Shown here: one piece after another, positions 53,566-63,411 of the stretch
How the letters are laid out: each line of letters starts with the position of its first letter
Numbering within the stretch: position 1 is the first letter of the stretch
Assembly: GCA_947630595.1 (NCBI GenBank)
Contig: CANRIG010000001.1
Location: forward strand, 1-64,000
Origin: an uncultured Lachnospiraceae bacterium
GTDB taxonomy: Bacteria; Bacillota; Clostridia; Lachnospirales; Lachnospiraceae
DNA: 64,000 nucleotides
Reading direction: 5' to 3'
Program-made: the position numbers and the translations under genes
Notes under the pieces: model-generated
Seen by the model: the letters and a program-made list of their open reading frames with translations, nothing else
The model's database searches: none
Told to the model about the DNA's origin: nothing

Positions 53566-55890
53566 TCACAGCCTCGTCAGAATAGCGCTGCACGTTCCTG
53601 TCAGCCCGATATATTTTCTTCCGGCATGAACAAAAAAACAGTCCGCAGCCTTAAAAGGCATCCGGTTTTCATTTACCTGAATCCATCCGGCCCCTTCCAG
53701 TATCACGACAGCCGCAAACGACGTCTCATCCATCGGAATCTCCGCAGATTCTTTGATATCGTAGCGTGTGCTTGTAAAATATTTGCACTCGCACAGCTTC
53801 TGTACCGCGCAGCCGGGCTGGGACTCCAGCGGATACCCCTGTCCGGGCGGCTCCTGGCAGGCCGTTTTGCTCACCGCAACCGCCTTGTCTGCCTGCAGTT
53901 CACGCAGATTGCCGAATTTATCCCGCCGTCCGTAGTCATACAGCCGATAGGTGCAGTTGGAATTCTGCTGAATCTCGCAGATCAGGACGCCCCGTCCGAT
54001 GGCATGAATCGTCCCCGCCTCCACAAAAAAGGTGTCGCCGCGGTGCACCGGCACCCGGTTCAGAACCTCTGTAATGGTATTGTTTTCGGTGCGGCGCTCC
54101 AGTTCCTCCGCCGAGATATCTTGTTTGACGCCAAAATAGATCGAAGCGTCCGCGTCGCAGTCCATCACATACCACATTTCGCTTTTGCCGTATTCGTTTT
54201 CGTTCGGCAGAGCATAGCTGTCATCCGGGTGCACCTGAACCGAAAGCTGCTCTTTCGCATCGATGAACTTGATCAGAAGCGGGAACTTCTCAAACGCCTG
54301 GCATTTCCAGCCCAGAGCATCCTCGCCGATCAAATCCAGATATTCGCTGAAAAGCATACCCTGGTATTTTCCGGAACCCACCCTGCACTGTCCGGCCTCA
54401 TGCGCGGACAGTTCCCAACTCTCCGCGATTTTGTCGTAATCGCAGTCCTTGCCGTAGATATCCCGCAGCTTTGTGCCGCCCCAGAGGTAATCCTTAAACG
54501 CCGGCTCGCACAGGATAAATTCTTCTTCTATTTTTCTTTTTGCCGGACTTACGACAACGTTGTCTTTGTCATCCTCCGTGATCTGCGGTCCAAAGGACAC
54601 CTCCATGACGACCAGGTCCCGTTCCGTCTTATTCGACAGCATATGGCTGACGCCGACCGGAACCTCGATGCTCCGGTAAAGCGGCAGTTCCTGTTCCCTG
54701 CCGTCCAGCGTGACCGTCGCAGTGCCTTCCACCACGGACCACTGTTCGCTCCGCATTGCATGCCTATGCATGGTGAGCGCTTTCCCCGGATACACCGTCA
54801 CCTTTTTTACCTTATAATTCGCGGAATAATTCAGAACCACATAAAATCCCCACGGACGGTACATGGTCTCTGATTTTTCAAAATACGCGCGGTGCTCGGG
54901 ATGCTTCTGCATGACCTGCTTGATCGACAATTCGCTGCCGTATCTCGTAATATAGCACGCGTCCTCCGTATTGATCACTGTAATGTCTTTCACGTCATTC
55001 GCCACGATGAGCTGGCGCTCCGTGCGGTTAATCACCGTGAGGTTTTCGCAATGCTCGGCAATCGTATTCTTTTCCTCGTTCTCTTTCATATAGGAAGATA
55101 AAATTTCCAGATTGCCAATATCCCACCAGTGAAAAGCCGCTTTCACCACGCAGACGCAGTCCGAATGCTCAAACACGGCGTTTTCCACCGAAACAGACGG
55201 TATGGTCTGCATCAGTTCCGCCGGAAGACGAACCACGCTTCCCGTTCTCACCAGCCTGCGGTGGGCGCTTTTGCAGGCCTGATATAAATCAGGCGCCGCT
55301 TTTTTCAGTTCATTCAGGAAATCTCCCGCGCAAAACAGAAAATTCCCGCTGTTCCACATATATTCGCCGCTGTCAAAATACCGCTTTGCCGTCTCCTGAT
55401 CCGGTTTTTCCTTAAATTCCAGCACCCGGTCTCCATCGCTTCGAATATAGCCGTAACCGGTATGCGGAGAAAGCGCCTCCATCCCGAAAGTCACCAGCCG
55501 GCCGGCCTTTGCCAGCGTCCTGCCCCGCATAATCGTTTCCTTATAGTCAGAGCCCTCGATAATCTGATCCGCAGACACCACATAGACCAGTTCAGAGGGG
55601 TTCAGGCTCATGCAGGCGAGCGCAACCGCAGGCCCGGTTTTCCGCCCCTCCTCTTCCAGAATGCAGCGGTACCGCAGTCCCTGAAACACGCTCAGCTGTC
55701 CTTCCACGATAAAATGATATGAGACATTTGTCGCGATCAGGAATTCATCGCAGAACGGAATATTCCTTGCCACGGTCTCCTGCAGCAGGGAACGGTTTCT
55801 TTTGACCTGCATGAACTGCTTCGGGTATTCCTCCCGCGACAATGGCCACAGGCTGTTGCCCTTTCCTCCGGCCAGAATCAGACACTTCAT
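53566..55890 (-). CDS. Fused mannose-1-phosphate guanylyltransferase / mannose-6-phosphate isomerase
   Basis: A 774-residue fusion. Residues 1-290 are a guanylyltransferase domain (LEFKEKPDQETAKRYF, YMWNSGNFLF). Residues about 345-440 are a cupin (RPWGFYVVLNY, KALTMHRHAMRSEQWSVVEG) of the type II bifunctional enzyme. Residues about 455-774 are a class I ManA-like isomerase (KDYLWGGTKLRDIYG, QVHPDDSYA, FFVEAGTIHAIGRG). The N-terminal loop reads AGGKGNSLWPLSR: Ser replaces the Arg normally found in GxGxR. Guanylyl transfer by this copy is therefore doubtful. It abuts rmd upstream with no gap. Confidence 0.88.
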   Translation of the reverse strand: MKCLILAGGKGNSLWPLSREEYPKQFMQVKRNRSLLQETVARNIPFCDEFLIATNVSYHFIVEGQLSVFQGLRYRCILEEEGRKTGPAVALACMSLNPSELVYVVSADQIIEGSDYKETIMRGRTLAKAGRLVTFGMEALSPHTGYGYIRSDGDRVLEFKEKPDQETAKRYFDSGEYMWNSGNFLFCAGDFLNELKKAAPDLYQACKSAHRRLVRTGSVVRLPAELMQTIPSVSVENAVFEHSDCVCVVKAAFHWWDIGNLEILSSYMKENEEKNTIAEHCENLTVINRTERQLIVANDVKDITVINTEDACYITRYGSELSIKQVMQKHPEHRAYFEKSETMYRPWGFYVVLNYSANYKVKKVTVYPGKALTMHRHAMRSEQWSVVEGTATVTLDGREQELPLYRSIEVPVGVSHMLSNKTERDLVVMEVSFGPQITEDDKDNVVVSPAKRKIEEEFILCEPAFKDYLWGGTKLRDIYGKDCDYDKIAESWELSAHEAGQCRVGSGKYQGMLFSEYLDLIGEDALGWKCQAFEKFPLLIKFIDAKEQLSVQVHPDDSYALPNENEYGKSEMWYVMDCDADASIYFGVKQDISAEELERRTENNTITEVLNRVPVHRGDTFFVEAGTIHAIGRGVLICEIQQNSNCTYRLYDYGRRDKFGNLRELQADKAVAVSKTACQEPPGQGYPLESQPGCAVQKLCECKYFTSTRYDIKESAEIPMDETSFAAVVILEGAGWIQVNENRMPFKAADCFFVHAGRKYIGLTGTCSAILTRL

Positions 55891-56847
55891 TCATTCTTTC
55901 TCCTGTTTCACTTTCATCCGCCAGTAGTCAAGCGTCTCCCGCAGCGTCTGCTCCAGGGGAATCTGCCGCTCCCAGCCGGTACACGCGCGCAGTTTACTTA
56001 TGTCCGCTTCTATAATCGGCACCTCCACCGGGCGCAGCTTCGCCGGGTCCGTTTTCACCGTAATGTTCTTTTCCGACATGGAAAGAATTTTATCCAGAAT
56101 TTCCCTGATCTCTACCGCATGACCGCTGCCGACATTATAAGTCTCTCCGGCTTTTCCGTATTTTATCAGCATGCTGTAAGCGCGAACCACATCGCGGACA
56201 TCCGTGAAATCTTTTTTTGCGCTCAGGTTTCCCACGGAAATCACCGGTTCCCGCATCCCATGCTCAATCTCCGCCACCTGTCTGCAGAAATCAGCCACGA
56301 CAAAAACGGGCGCCTGCGTCGGGCCGATATGGTTAAAGGCCCGCACGGACATGAAATCCATCCGGTACGCATCCACATAGATTTTCCCGATCAGATTCTG
56401 GCACGCCTTCGTCGCGGCATAAATATTGCCCGGACGAATCCGGTTCTCCTCGGAAATCGGTATTTCCTCCTGTCCGATATGGCCGTATTCCTCCCCGGAG
56501 CCAATCAAAAGCACCCTCGGTTTATAATCCAGAGTGCGGATTGCATCCATTACGTTTACACTTCCCTTGATATTCACATCGATGGTAAGCCCGGGATTCT
56601 GCCAGGATAAGAACACCGAGCTCTGTGCCGCAAGATGAAAAATGCAGTCCGGGCGTACCTGCGCCAGCAGCGTTTCCACCGCGCCCCGGTCAAGGATGTC
56701 CAGATCATAAACGTCAAAGCCATCCCCCGGAATGGTTTCCTGCGGCATCTTGGTCACCGCCACCGCATACCCGTCCGCATTCTGAAGCTGACGAATCAGA
56801 TAGCCGCCGACAAAGCCCGCGGCCCCGATAATCAACGCTTTCTTCAT
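55891..56847 (-). CDS. rmd: GDP-6-deoxy-D-mannose reductase
   Basis: A 318-residue NAD(P)-binding epimerase/dehydratase-family enzyme that reduces GDP-4-keto-6-deoxymannose to GDP-D-rhamnose. It has GAAGFVGGYLIRQLQ at the N-terminus, FHLAAQSSVFLSW and the YxxxK active site in IYAATKACQNLIG. It is directly downstream of gmd, which makes its substrate. A GDP-fucose synthase is the alternative, but the sequence pattern favours the reductase. Confidence 0.88.
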   Translation of the reverse strand: MKKALIIGAAGFVGGYLIRQLQNADGYAVAVTKMPQETIPGDGFDVYDLDILDRGAVETLLAQVRPDCIFHLAAQSSVFLSWQNPGLTIDVNIKGSVNVMDAIRTLDYKPRVLLIGSGEEYGHIGQEEIPISEENRIRPGNIYAATKACQNLIGKIYVDAYRMDFMSVRAFNHIGPTQAPVFVVADFCRQVAEIEHGMREPVISVGNLSAKKDFTDVRDVVRAYSMLIKYGKAGETYNVGSGHAVEIREILDKILSMSEKNITVKTDPAKLRPVEVPIIEADISKLRACTGWERQIPLEQTLRETLDYWRMKVKQEKE

Positions 56848-56930
56848 ATCCGTCCCCTGTCAAAGCAAGGCATGCCGGAGATGAAATCTCTGATTTTCTC
56901 CGGCAGTCCTGTTCTTTATTCGTTTCATCT

Positions 56931-57950
<1,020 letters not shown>

Positions 57951-58049
57951 CCTGTTCCCCTTTCGTATCGTTCCAGATGAACATCAGTATAACATCTTTC
58001 CACGAGGCAGGCAACTTGTTTTTCCGCACAGTTCCCCGCCGCAAAGCCG

Positions 58050-59777
58050 TCACAGCCCTGCGTACGCCAGCACCGCTTTCCGCAGCGCTTCCAGTTTTTC
58101 TGAAGAATCCGAAAGGCTCTTTCCCTTTACTCCCATGTAAAACTTAATCTTCGGCTCCGTGCCGGAGGGCCTTGCGCAGCACCAGGACTGATTCTCCAGC
58201 CGGAAATACAGGACGTTGGATTTCGGCAGCCCTGTCCCGCTTTCCTCGCTGGTAAGCATATTTTTGCTGATGTTTCGCTCGTAATCCCGAAACTCCAGCA
58301 CGTGCAGCCCGGCAAACTCTTCCGCCGGATGCTTCCGCATCTGTTCCATCAGCTGCTGAATCTTCTGTCCCCCCTCCAGGCCTTTTAAGGTGACCGTCTC
58401 CAGGCCCTCGCGGAAATATCCAAACTCCTCATACAGTTCCGTCATCCGGTCCCAGAGCGTCTTTCCCTGCTTTTTGTAATATGCAGCCGCTTCGCATAAA
58501 ACCATCACCGCGCTGACCGCATCCTTGTCCCTCGCATACGTCCCGGGCAGACACCCGTAACTCTCTTCCATTCCGAACAGATACCGATACGTATGCTGCT
58601 GCTCGAAAAATTTTATCTGTTCCCCGATGTATTTGAATCCCGTGAGCACCTCAATCAGCTTTACCTGATATTTTTCCGTAAGCGGGTTCAGCATATCCGT
58701 AGTCACAATCGTTTTCACCAGCGCGCCGTTTTCCGGCAAAGTACCGGTTTCTTTTCTGCATTCCAGAATGTACTGCGCAAGGATCATCCCGGACATATTT
58801 CCTGTGAACGGCATGTAGTTCCCGCTCTTTGTGTCCTTCGCATACACCCCCAGACGGTCTGCATCCGGATCCGTAGCCAGCACAATATCCGCGTCCACCG
58901 ATTCCGCCAGCCGCAAAGCCAGCGTAAACGCCCGCGGATCCTCCGGATTCGGGTAGGAAACCGTCGGGAAATCGCCGTCCGGCTGTTCCTGTTCCGGCAC
59001 CACATAAACATTCTGAAATCCCAGTTCCCGCAAAACGCGGCGGACCGGGAGATTGCCGGTGCCGTGCAGCGGCGTGTAGACAATTTTGATGTCCTTCGCC
59101 ATCTCACGGATCACTTTCGGATGAATAGTCAGCTTTTTCAGCTCCTCCATATACCGGTCGTCGAGCGCAGAACCGATCACCTGATACAGACCGGCTGCCT
59201 CCGCATCCGCTTTCGGCATGGTCTTTACCATCGCATAATCCGTGACTTTATTCACTTCCGCGATGATCTCTTTGTCCTTCGGCCAGGTAATCTGCGCCCC
59301 GTCTTCCCAGTACACCTTATACCCATTGTATTCCGGCGGATTGTGGCTGGCCGTAATCACAATTCCGGCGATACAGCCGAGTTCGCGCACCGCGAAGGAC
59401 AGCATCGGCGTCGGCCGCAGCGATGCAAAAATATACGCTTTGATTCCATTGGCCGCCAGGCAGAGCGCCGCTTCCTCCGCGAACTCCGGGGACATCCTGC
59501 GGGAATCAAAGGCAATTGCCACGCCTTTTTCTTGCCCGCCCTCAGAAATAATATAATTGGCAAGTCCCTGCGTGGCTTTTCGCACCGTGTACAGATTCAT
59601 GCGGTTCGTCCCGGCTCCGATCACGCCGCGCAGGCCGCCTGTGCCGAACGAAAGGTCCCGGTAAAAACGGTCTTCGATTTCTTTCTCGTCACCCGAGAGC
59701 CGGCGCAATTCCGCCTTTGTGTTTTCATCAAAATAGGGGGCCGTGCACCAGAAATTGTATTGTTCTTTGTAATTCAT
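58050..59777 (-). CDS. Phosphohexomutase (phosphoglucomutase/phosphomannomutase)
   Basis: A 575-residue enzyme of the alpha-D-phosphohexomutase superfamily. The phosphoserine loop is VITASHNPPEYNGYKVY, the metal loop is DPDADRLGV, sugar-binding is GMEESYGCLPG, and the phosphate loop is RPSGTEPKIKFYM. The size and N-terminus match Firmicutes PgcA-type mutases. In this cluster it probably feeds mannose-1-phosphate, glucose-1-phosphate or both into nucleotide sugars. Confidence 0.93.
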   Translation of the reverse strand: MNYKEQYNFWCTAPYFDENTKAELRRLSGDEKEIEDRFYRDLSFGTGGLRGVIGAGTNRMNLYTVRKATQGLANYIISEGGQEKGVAIAFDSRRMSPEFAEEAALCLAANGIKAYIFASLRPTPMLSFAVRELGCIAGIVITASHNPPEYNGYKVYWEDGAQITWPKDKEIIAEVNKVTDYAMVKTMPKADAEAAGLYQVIGSALDDRYMEELKKLTIHPKVIREMAKDIKIVYTPLHGTGNLPVRRVLRELGFQNVYVVPEQEQPDGDFPTVSYPNPEDPRAFTLALRLAESVDADIVLATDPDADRLGVYAKDTKSGNYMPFTGNMSGMILAQYILECRKETGTLPENGALVKTIVTTDMLNPLTEKYQVKLIEVLTGFKYIGEQIKFFEQQHTYRYLFGMEESYGCLPGTYARDKDAVSAVMVLCEAAAYYKKQGKTLWDRMTELYEEFGYFREGLETVTLKGLEGGQKIQQLMEQMRKHPAEEFAGLHVLEFRDYERNISKNMLTSEESGTGLPKSNVLYFRLENQSWCCARPSGTEPKIKFYMGVKGKSLSDSSEKLEALRKAVLAYAGL

Positions 59778-59787
59778 TCTGATCTCC

Positions 59788-61347
59788 TCATTCTTCTGAA
59801 AATTTCACTACTACTACATTTTTTACCACCTGTATGGAACCGTCTGCCGGGTACTCCGGCATTTGTTTTACTGCATCCAGTTCCAGCAGTTTCGCAGTAT
59901 TTTTAAACGTTCTGGGTGAAAAGCCCAAATATTTTCTCAAAAACGCCTGCCAGCTGTAATTACCAATGATCTCCCGGCTGCCCTCTGCCAGCGTAACATC
60001 ATCAAACATTTTCACATTGGCATCATATAACGTTCTGTCCTGAATTGTCCCGATATATGCAACTTTCAGATCGTCCCGATACCCCTGCACACTTTTGATT
60101 CTGGTCACAAGCGTCGTATAATAGGATTCCGCCTGATTGTAAGTCATCTGCATTGCCAGATAAACCGTATTGGCATATCTTGAAAAATACAAAGCGGAAA
60201 GCCCTACGCAAAAAATCACCCACCAGCTGGACACTTTATGCACTCCTTCCTTTCTCCACATTTGCGTGCCGCTCAGTCCGCCCCAAAGGATCAGCGGCAG
60301 TATCCAGACAAGCATCAGGGAATAGAACATCAATGCATAAATATACGGCGACCGCGGGCAAAGAATATAAATTCCATTCACAGCCGCCGGGAATAAAAAA
60401 GCAAGAATGCAAAACAAAATCTTTTTGCATATCCCATGTTTTCCCGAAAGCCAGAGCATCCCCATGGCAAAGTCAGCCAGAATCGTGCCAATCAGCAGCA
60501 GACGCACAAAAAATGTATTGGTAATTCCAAGATAATCTTCCCATAACATATTCAGGAAAGTGCGGTATGTTGTTTTAACTCCCAGCAGTATGTCTGGCAA
60601 ACGGATTACGCCCATCTGGTCAATGGACTGATAATCCGTCAGTTCAGTCTGAGTCAGCATAAGAAATACTTTATTTATAATGAGATATAATACAAGCCCC
60701 GCTGCCAGGGCAAGCAGGAATTTCATCCCTGCTGCAAACAATTCTCTCGCCGTCACGCGCTCATCCATACACCGTGCAATCAGATACAATAAAAGAACAC
60801 CGGACACCAGCATGAAAAAAGACTGATAGATTCCTGTAACACAGGCAATTCCCAATATTCCTCCCCAGAAACCATACCAGCCGCGGACAATCGCCCTGCA
60901 GGAACAAAGTGCCAGCAATATGGCCACTCCATAAAACCATGCCGTGAACATAAAGTTCATCATACATGTCACCGTCGGAAAAGTAACCATAATTCCACTG
61001 ACCAGTATACAGCCCCAGGTACTTCTGATTTCAAAAATACTGTTAAAAACGCAGGCTGCTGCCGTAATCAAAAGAATCGTCAGTAATCCATTAAACCAGG
61101 GCAGGCTGTAATTACCCAGCATATTCTTTACTGCATCCCCCATCAGCGCCAGAAACCATCGGCCTGACGGATAACCGGTTCCATAGCCTCTCATAGATGT
61201 AATATCATCATGATTGGGCAGTTTATTTGCCATCATATACATATGAGCCAATGCACCCCAAAGCATGGAAGACACAAGCGTTGCCCTGTGCCGGTACAGC
61301 TGCTGTTTTGCAGAATCCCAAAACTGCTCTGGCGTCATGATATGCAT
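59788..61347 (-). CDS. GtrII-like membrane glucosyltransferase
   Basis: A 519-residue polytopic membrane protein. About ten hydrophobic segments follow an N-terminal cytoplasmic helix. Features of the GtrII group are NHDDITSMRGYGTGYPSGRW near the first outside loop and MVTFPTVTCMMNFMFTAWFYG. A polyprenyl-linked glucose would be moved onto the polymer outside the membrane. ATG at 61347 has AAAGGTG six bases upstream; ATG at 61338 is the alternative. Confidence 0.78.
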   Translation of the reverse strand: MHIMTPEQFWDSAKQQLYRHRATLVSSMLWGALAHMYMMANKLPNHDDITSMRGYGTGYPSGRWFLALMGDAVKNMLGNYSLPWFNGLLTILLITAAACVFNSIFEIRSTWGCILVSGIMVTFPTVTCMMNFMFTAWFYGVAILLALCSCRAIVRGWYGFWGGILGIACVTGIYQSFFMLVSGVLLLYLIARCMDERVTARELFAAGMKFLLALAAGLVLYLIINKVFLMLTQTELTDYQSIDQMGVIRLPDILLGVKTTYRTFLNMLWEDYLGITNTFFVRLLLIGTILADFAMGMLWLSGKHGICKKILFCILAFLFPAAVNGIYILCPRSPYIYALMFYSLMLVWILPLILWGGLSGTQMWRKEGVHKVSSWWVIFCVGLSALYFSRYANTVYLAMQMTYNQAESYYTTLVTRIKSVQGYRDDLKVAYIGTIQDRTLYDANVKMFDDVTLAEGSREIIGNYSWQAFLRKYLGFSPRTFKNTAKLLELDAVKQMPEYPADGSIQVVKNVVVVKFSEE

Positions 61348-61380
61348 TTCCAACACCTTTAATCTCAACATTTTCAGAAA

Positions 61381-62454
61381 TTATCCTACTATTTTACTCA
61401 AAATCGTCAAAAAATCTCTACCCACTTTCTCACCGGCAAAATCTTTTAACCGTAGTTTTTCATTATAAATCATTTTCGTCCGTATGTCTTCGTCCGATAC
61501 AACTTTGTGAATAACTTCCGCCACTATTTTCGGATCTTTCTCTGCAAGTAAAAGCCCGCTGCCTCCTAATGTCTCTCCAACGGCAGAACTGTCATATGCT
61601 ATAATCGGAACTCCAAAATACATGGCCTCTACCAGTGGGACACAAAATCCCTCATGTTCACTCAGACATAAAAATACATCCGCAATCCGATAGTAGGCCA
61701 GCATTTCATTGAAACTGACATGGCCTGTGAAATAGACATCCCACAATCCAAGACATTGAACATAATCTTTAAGTTTTCGGCCATATATATCCCACTCTCC
61801 ATAATCGCCGACTAAAAATAAACGAGATTTTAAATTGATATAATTCTTATAATAGTAGAACGCAAGAATAATATCCTCCTGCTTTTTATTCGGCGCAATC
61901 CTTCCCGTAAAAAGAATGTTCGTATAGCCATCTGAATCATATCTTTTTAATATAGATTCATTAGGCTCCGCACTATAATCTTCAAACGCAATCAAAACAG
62001 GCAGTACCTCTATCGGACAGTTAAATCCAAGCTTCCGCAGATCATTTTTATTATACTCGGAATCAGCCAGACAAAAATCTGTAATATCGGCCAGCCTTTT
62101 CGCATTTTCAATGGCAGAAGCACAGGCATGTTCCATATGCTGGTCATACGTTTTCCAAAAATGCGATGGTGTAACATTATGATAAATAGCAACGATTTTT
62201 GCTTTAAATTCTTTCACCTTTTCAATCAATGAAGTACCAATCGAAAAGTGAAATAAAATTATATCTTCACTGCAGTCAACATATTCATCAATGTGTTTGA
62301 CCAGTCCTTGCGGCAGACGTGGATCCATGCTTATACTCTCTACGTAAATATCGGTAGAATAGCCATTTTTTACCAATATAGAATTTAATGCCAATATATC
62401 ATTCCCGATCGCATTTCCATAAGATACGACCGGAGTCATCTGCACTACCTGCAT
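61381..62454 (-). CDS. GT4-family glycosyltransferase
   Basis: A 357-residue GT-B enzyme. The N-terminal acceptor half begins VVQMTPVVSYGNAIGND. The C-terminal half has ILFTGRIAPNKKQEDIILAF and the donor motif SEHEGFCVPLVEAMYFGVP. ATG at 62454 follows GGAGG by five bases. It is 33 bases downstream of a coiled-coil gene, repeating the arrangement at 49.2-52.1 kb. GC content is low compared with the left part of the window. Confidence 0.88.
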   Translation of the reverse strand: MQVVQMTPVVSYGNAIGNDILALNSILVKNGYSTDIYVESISMDPRLPQGLVKHIDEYVDCSEDIILFHFSIGTSLIEKVKEFKAKIVAIYHNVTPSHFWKTYDQHMEHACASAIENAKRLADITDFCLADSEYNKNDLRKLGFNCPIEVLPVLIAFEDYSAEPNESILKRYDSDGYTNILFTGRIAPNKKQEDIILAFYYYKNYINLKSRLFLVGDYGEWDIYGRKLKDYVQCLGLWDVYFTGHVSFNEMLAYYRIADVFLCLSEHEGFCVPLVEAMYFGVPIIAYDSSAVGETLGGSGLLLAEKDPKIVAEVIHKVVSDEDIRTKMIYNEKLRLKDFAGEKVGRDFLTILSKIVG

Positions 62455-62487
62455 ACTTTCCTCCAATTTTTTATTTTCATGTATGCT

Positions 62488-62991
62488 CTATTTATCTTCC
62501 GCAATTTGCTGCTCTAACTTCGCAATCCTTGTTCTCAGGGAAACTGTTTCCGCTTTCATGTCCTCCAGCATTCTTTCATAACGCTGAAACCTTTCCTCAT
62601 TCCTTTTCTCATCCATACCCATCTCGCTTTTTTCATTCAATCTAAGTTTTCCTATGTCAATGATAAATTTCTTCATACAATTTAGGCTATTGGCAACTGC
62701 AACATTAAATGAATTTTGCTGCTGAATCAACGGCAGCCCCAAAAAAGACATCATCTTCCGTACAGTTTTTTTAATCACTATCCCAGGATTATTTCCTTCA
62801 AACGGAGTATAATATGAAACTGCGTGACATGCATTTACCTGTTCCAGCCATTCAGCAAAATTGCTCCGATCAAAATACTCTTCTGTATTTAAGCTTGAAA
62901 AAGACAGCACTTTATCTGGATACCCACGTTTTAAAGCGGACTCTTTCGCTTCTGTCATTATCCTATCTATATCTACTCTTTTCATTTCCAT
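62488..62991 (-). CDS. Small coiled-coil protein beside glycosyltransferases (second copy)
   Basis: A 167-residue hypothetical protein with the same architecture as the product of 49192-49629: an N-terminal variable part, a basic amphipathic segment (IVIKKTVRKMMSFLGLPLI), NSFNVAVANSLNCMKKFI and a C-terminal coiled coil (YERMLEDMKAETVSLRTRIA, then KLEQQIAEDK). The start may be ATG at 62991 or 62985; ribosome sites are weak for both. A promoter lies 55-80 bases upstream. Confidence 0.65.
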   Translation of the reverse strand: MEMKRVDIDRIMTEAKESALKRGYPDKVLSFSSLNTEEYFDRSNFAEWLEQVNACHAVSYYTPFEGNNPGIVIKKTVRKMMSFLGLPLIQQQNSFNVAVANSLNCMKKFIIDIGKLRLNEKSEMGMDEKRNEERFQRYERMLEDMKAETVSLRTRIAKLEQQIAEDK

Positions 62992-63045
62992 TCCCGTTTT
63001 TCCTTATCCAATCTATACTGTATAAATTTGCGAAGCCTATTATAC

Positions 63046-63073
63046 GTTATCATCACCGCAGCGCCTATGTCAA
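63046..63073 (-). promoter_or_regulatory. Possible internal promoter of the polysaccharide operon
   Basis: TTGACA (63073-63068) on the minus strand is followed 16 bases later by GATAAC (63051-63046), with TATAAT a little further on (63044-63039). One of these could serve as -10. It would drive the genes from 62991 down to the terminator at 42462. Confidence 0.5.
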
Positions 63074-63094
63074 CCCTAACCAGAATAAACGGGA

Positions 63095-63411
63095 AAAGTT
63101 TTGCATTACTTCCTGTTGAGGATCTATTCCGGTTGCTGTGCAAATATCATAATACTCTAATCATCACATAACAATCTAAATAAATAAGTTGAAAATATCT
63201 GAACTTCCTGCTTTTTTCTCACTCAAATAAGAACGCTATACTAGTTAAAGTACGCCATTCTTACGTTTTCATCGATATCAAATTCCTCCAAGTCCTTGAT
63301 TTTGCCCGCTTTTCTTATGGTTCGTCATCAACTTTTTGCGAAGAGACAGAATAACGGCCCTAACTTTCTCTTTTTGACTATGTGAATTGTAATGAGAGAA
63401 CCCTCCAGTTT
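63095..63411. other. AT-rich gene-less stretch, possible gene remnant
   Basis: No intact gene is visible in these 317 bases. On the minus strand, 63324-63241 reads as 27 codons ending KIKDLEEFDIDENVRMAYFN and a stop, which looks like an orphan C-terminus. An in-frame stop lies just upstream. Otherwise nothing is recognisable. Confidence 0.4.
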
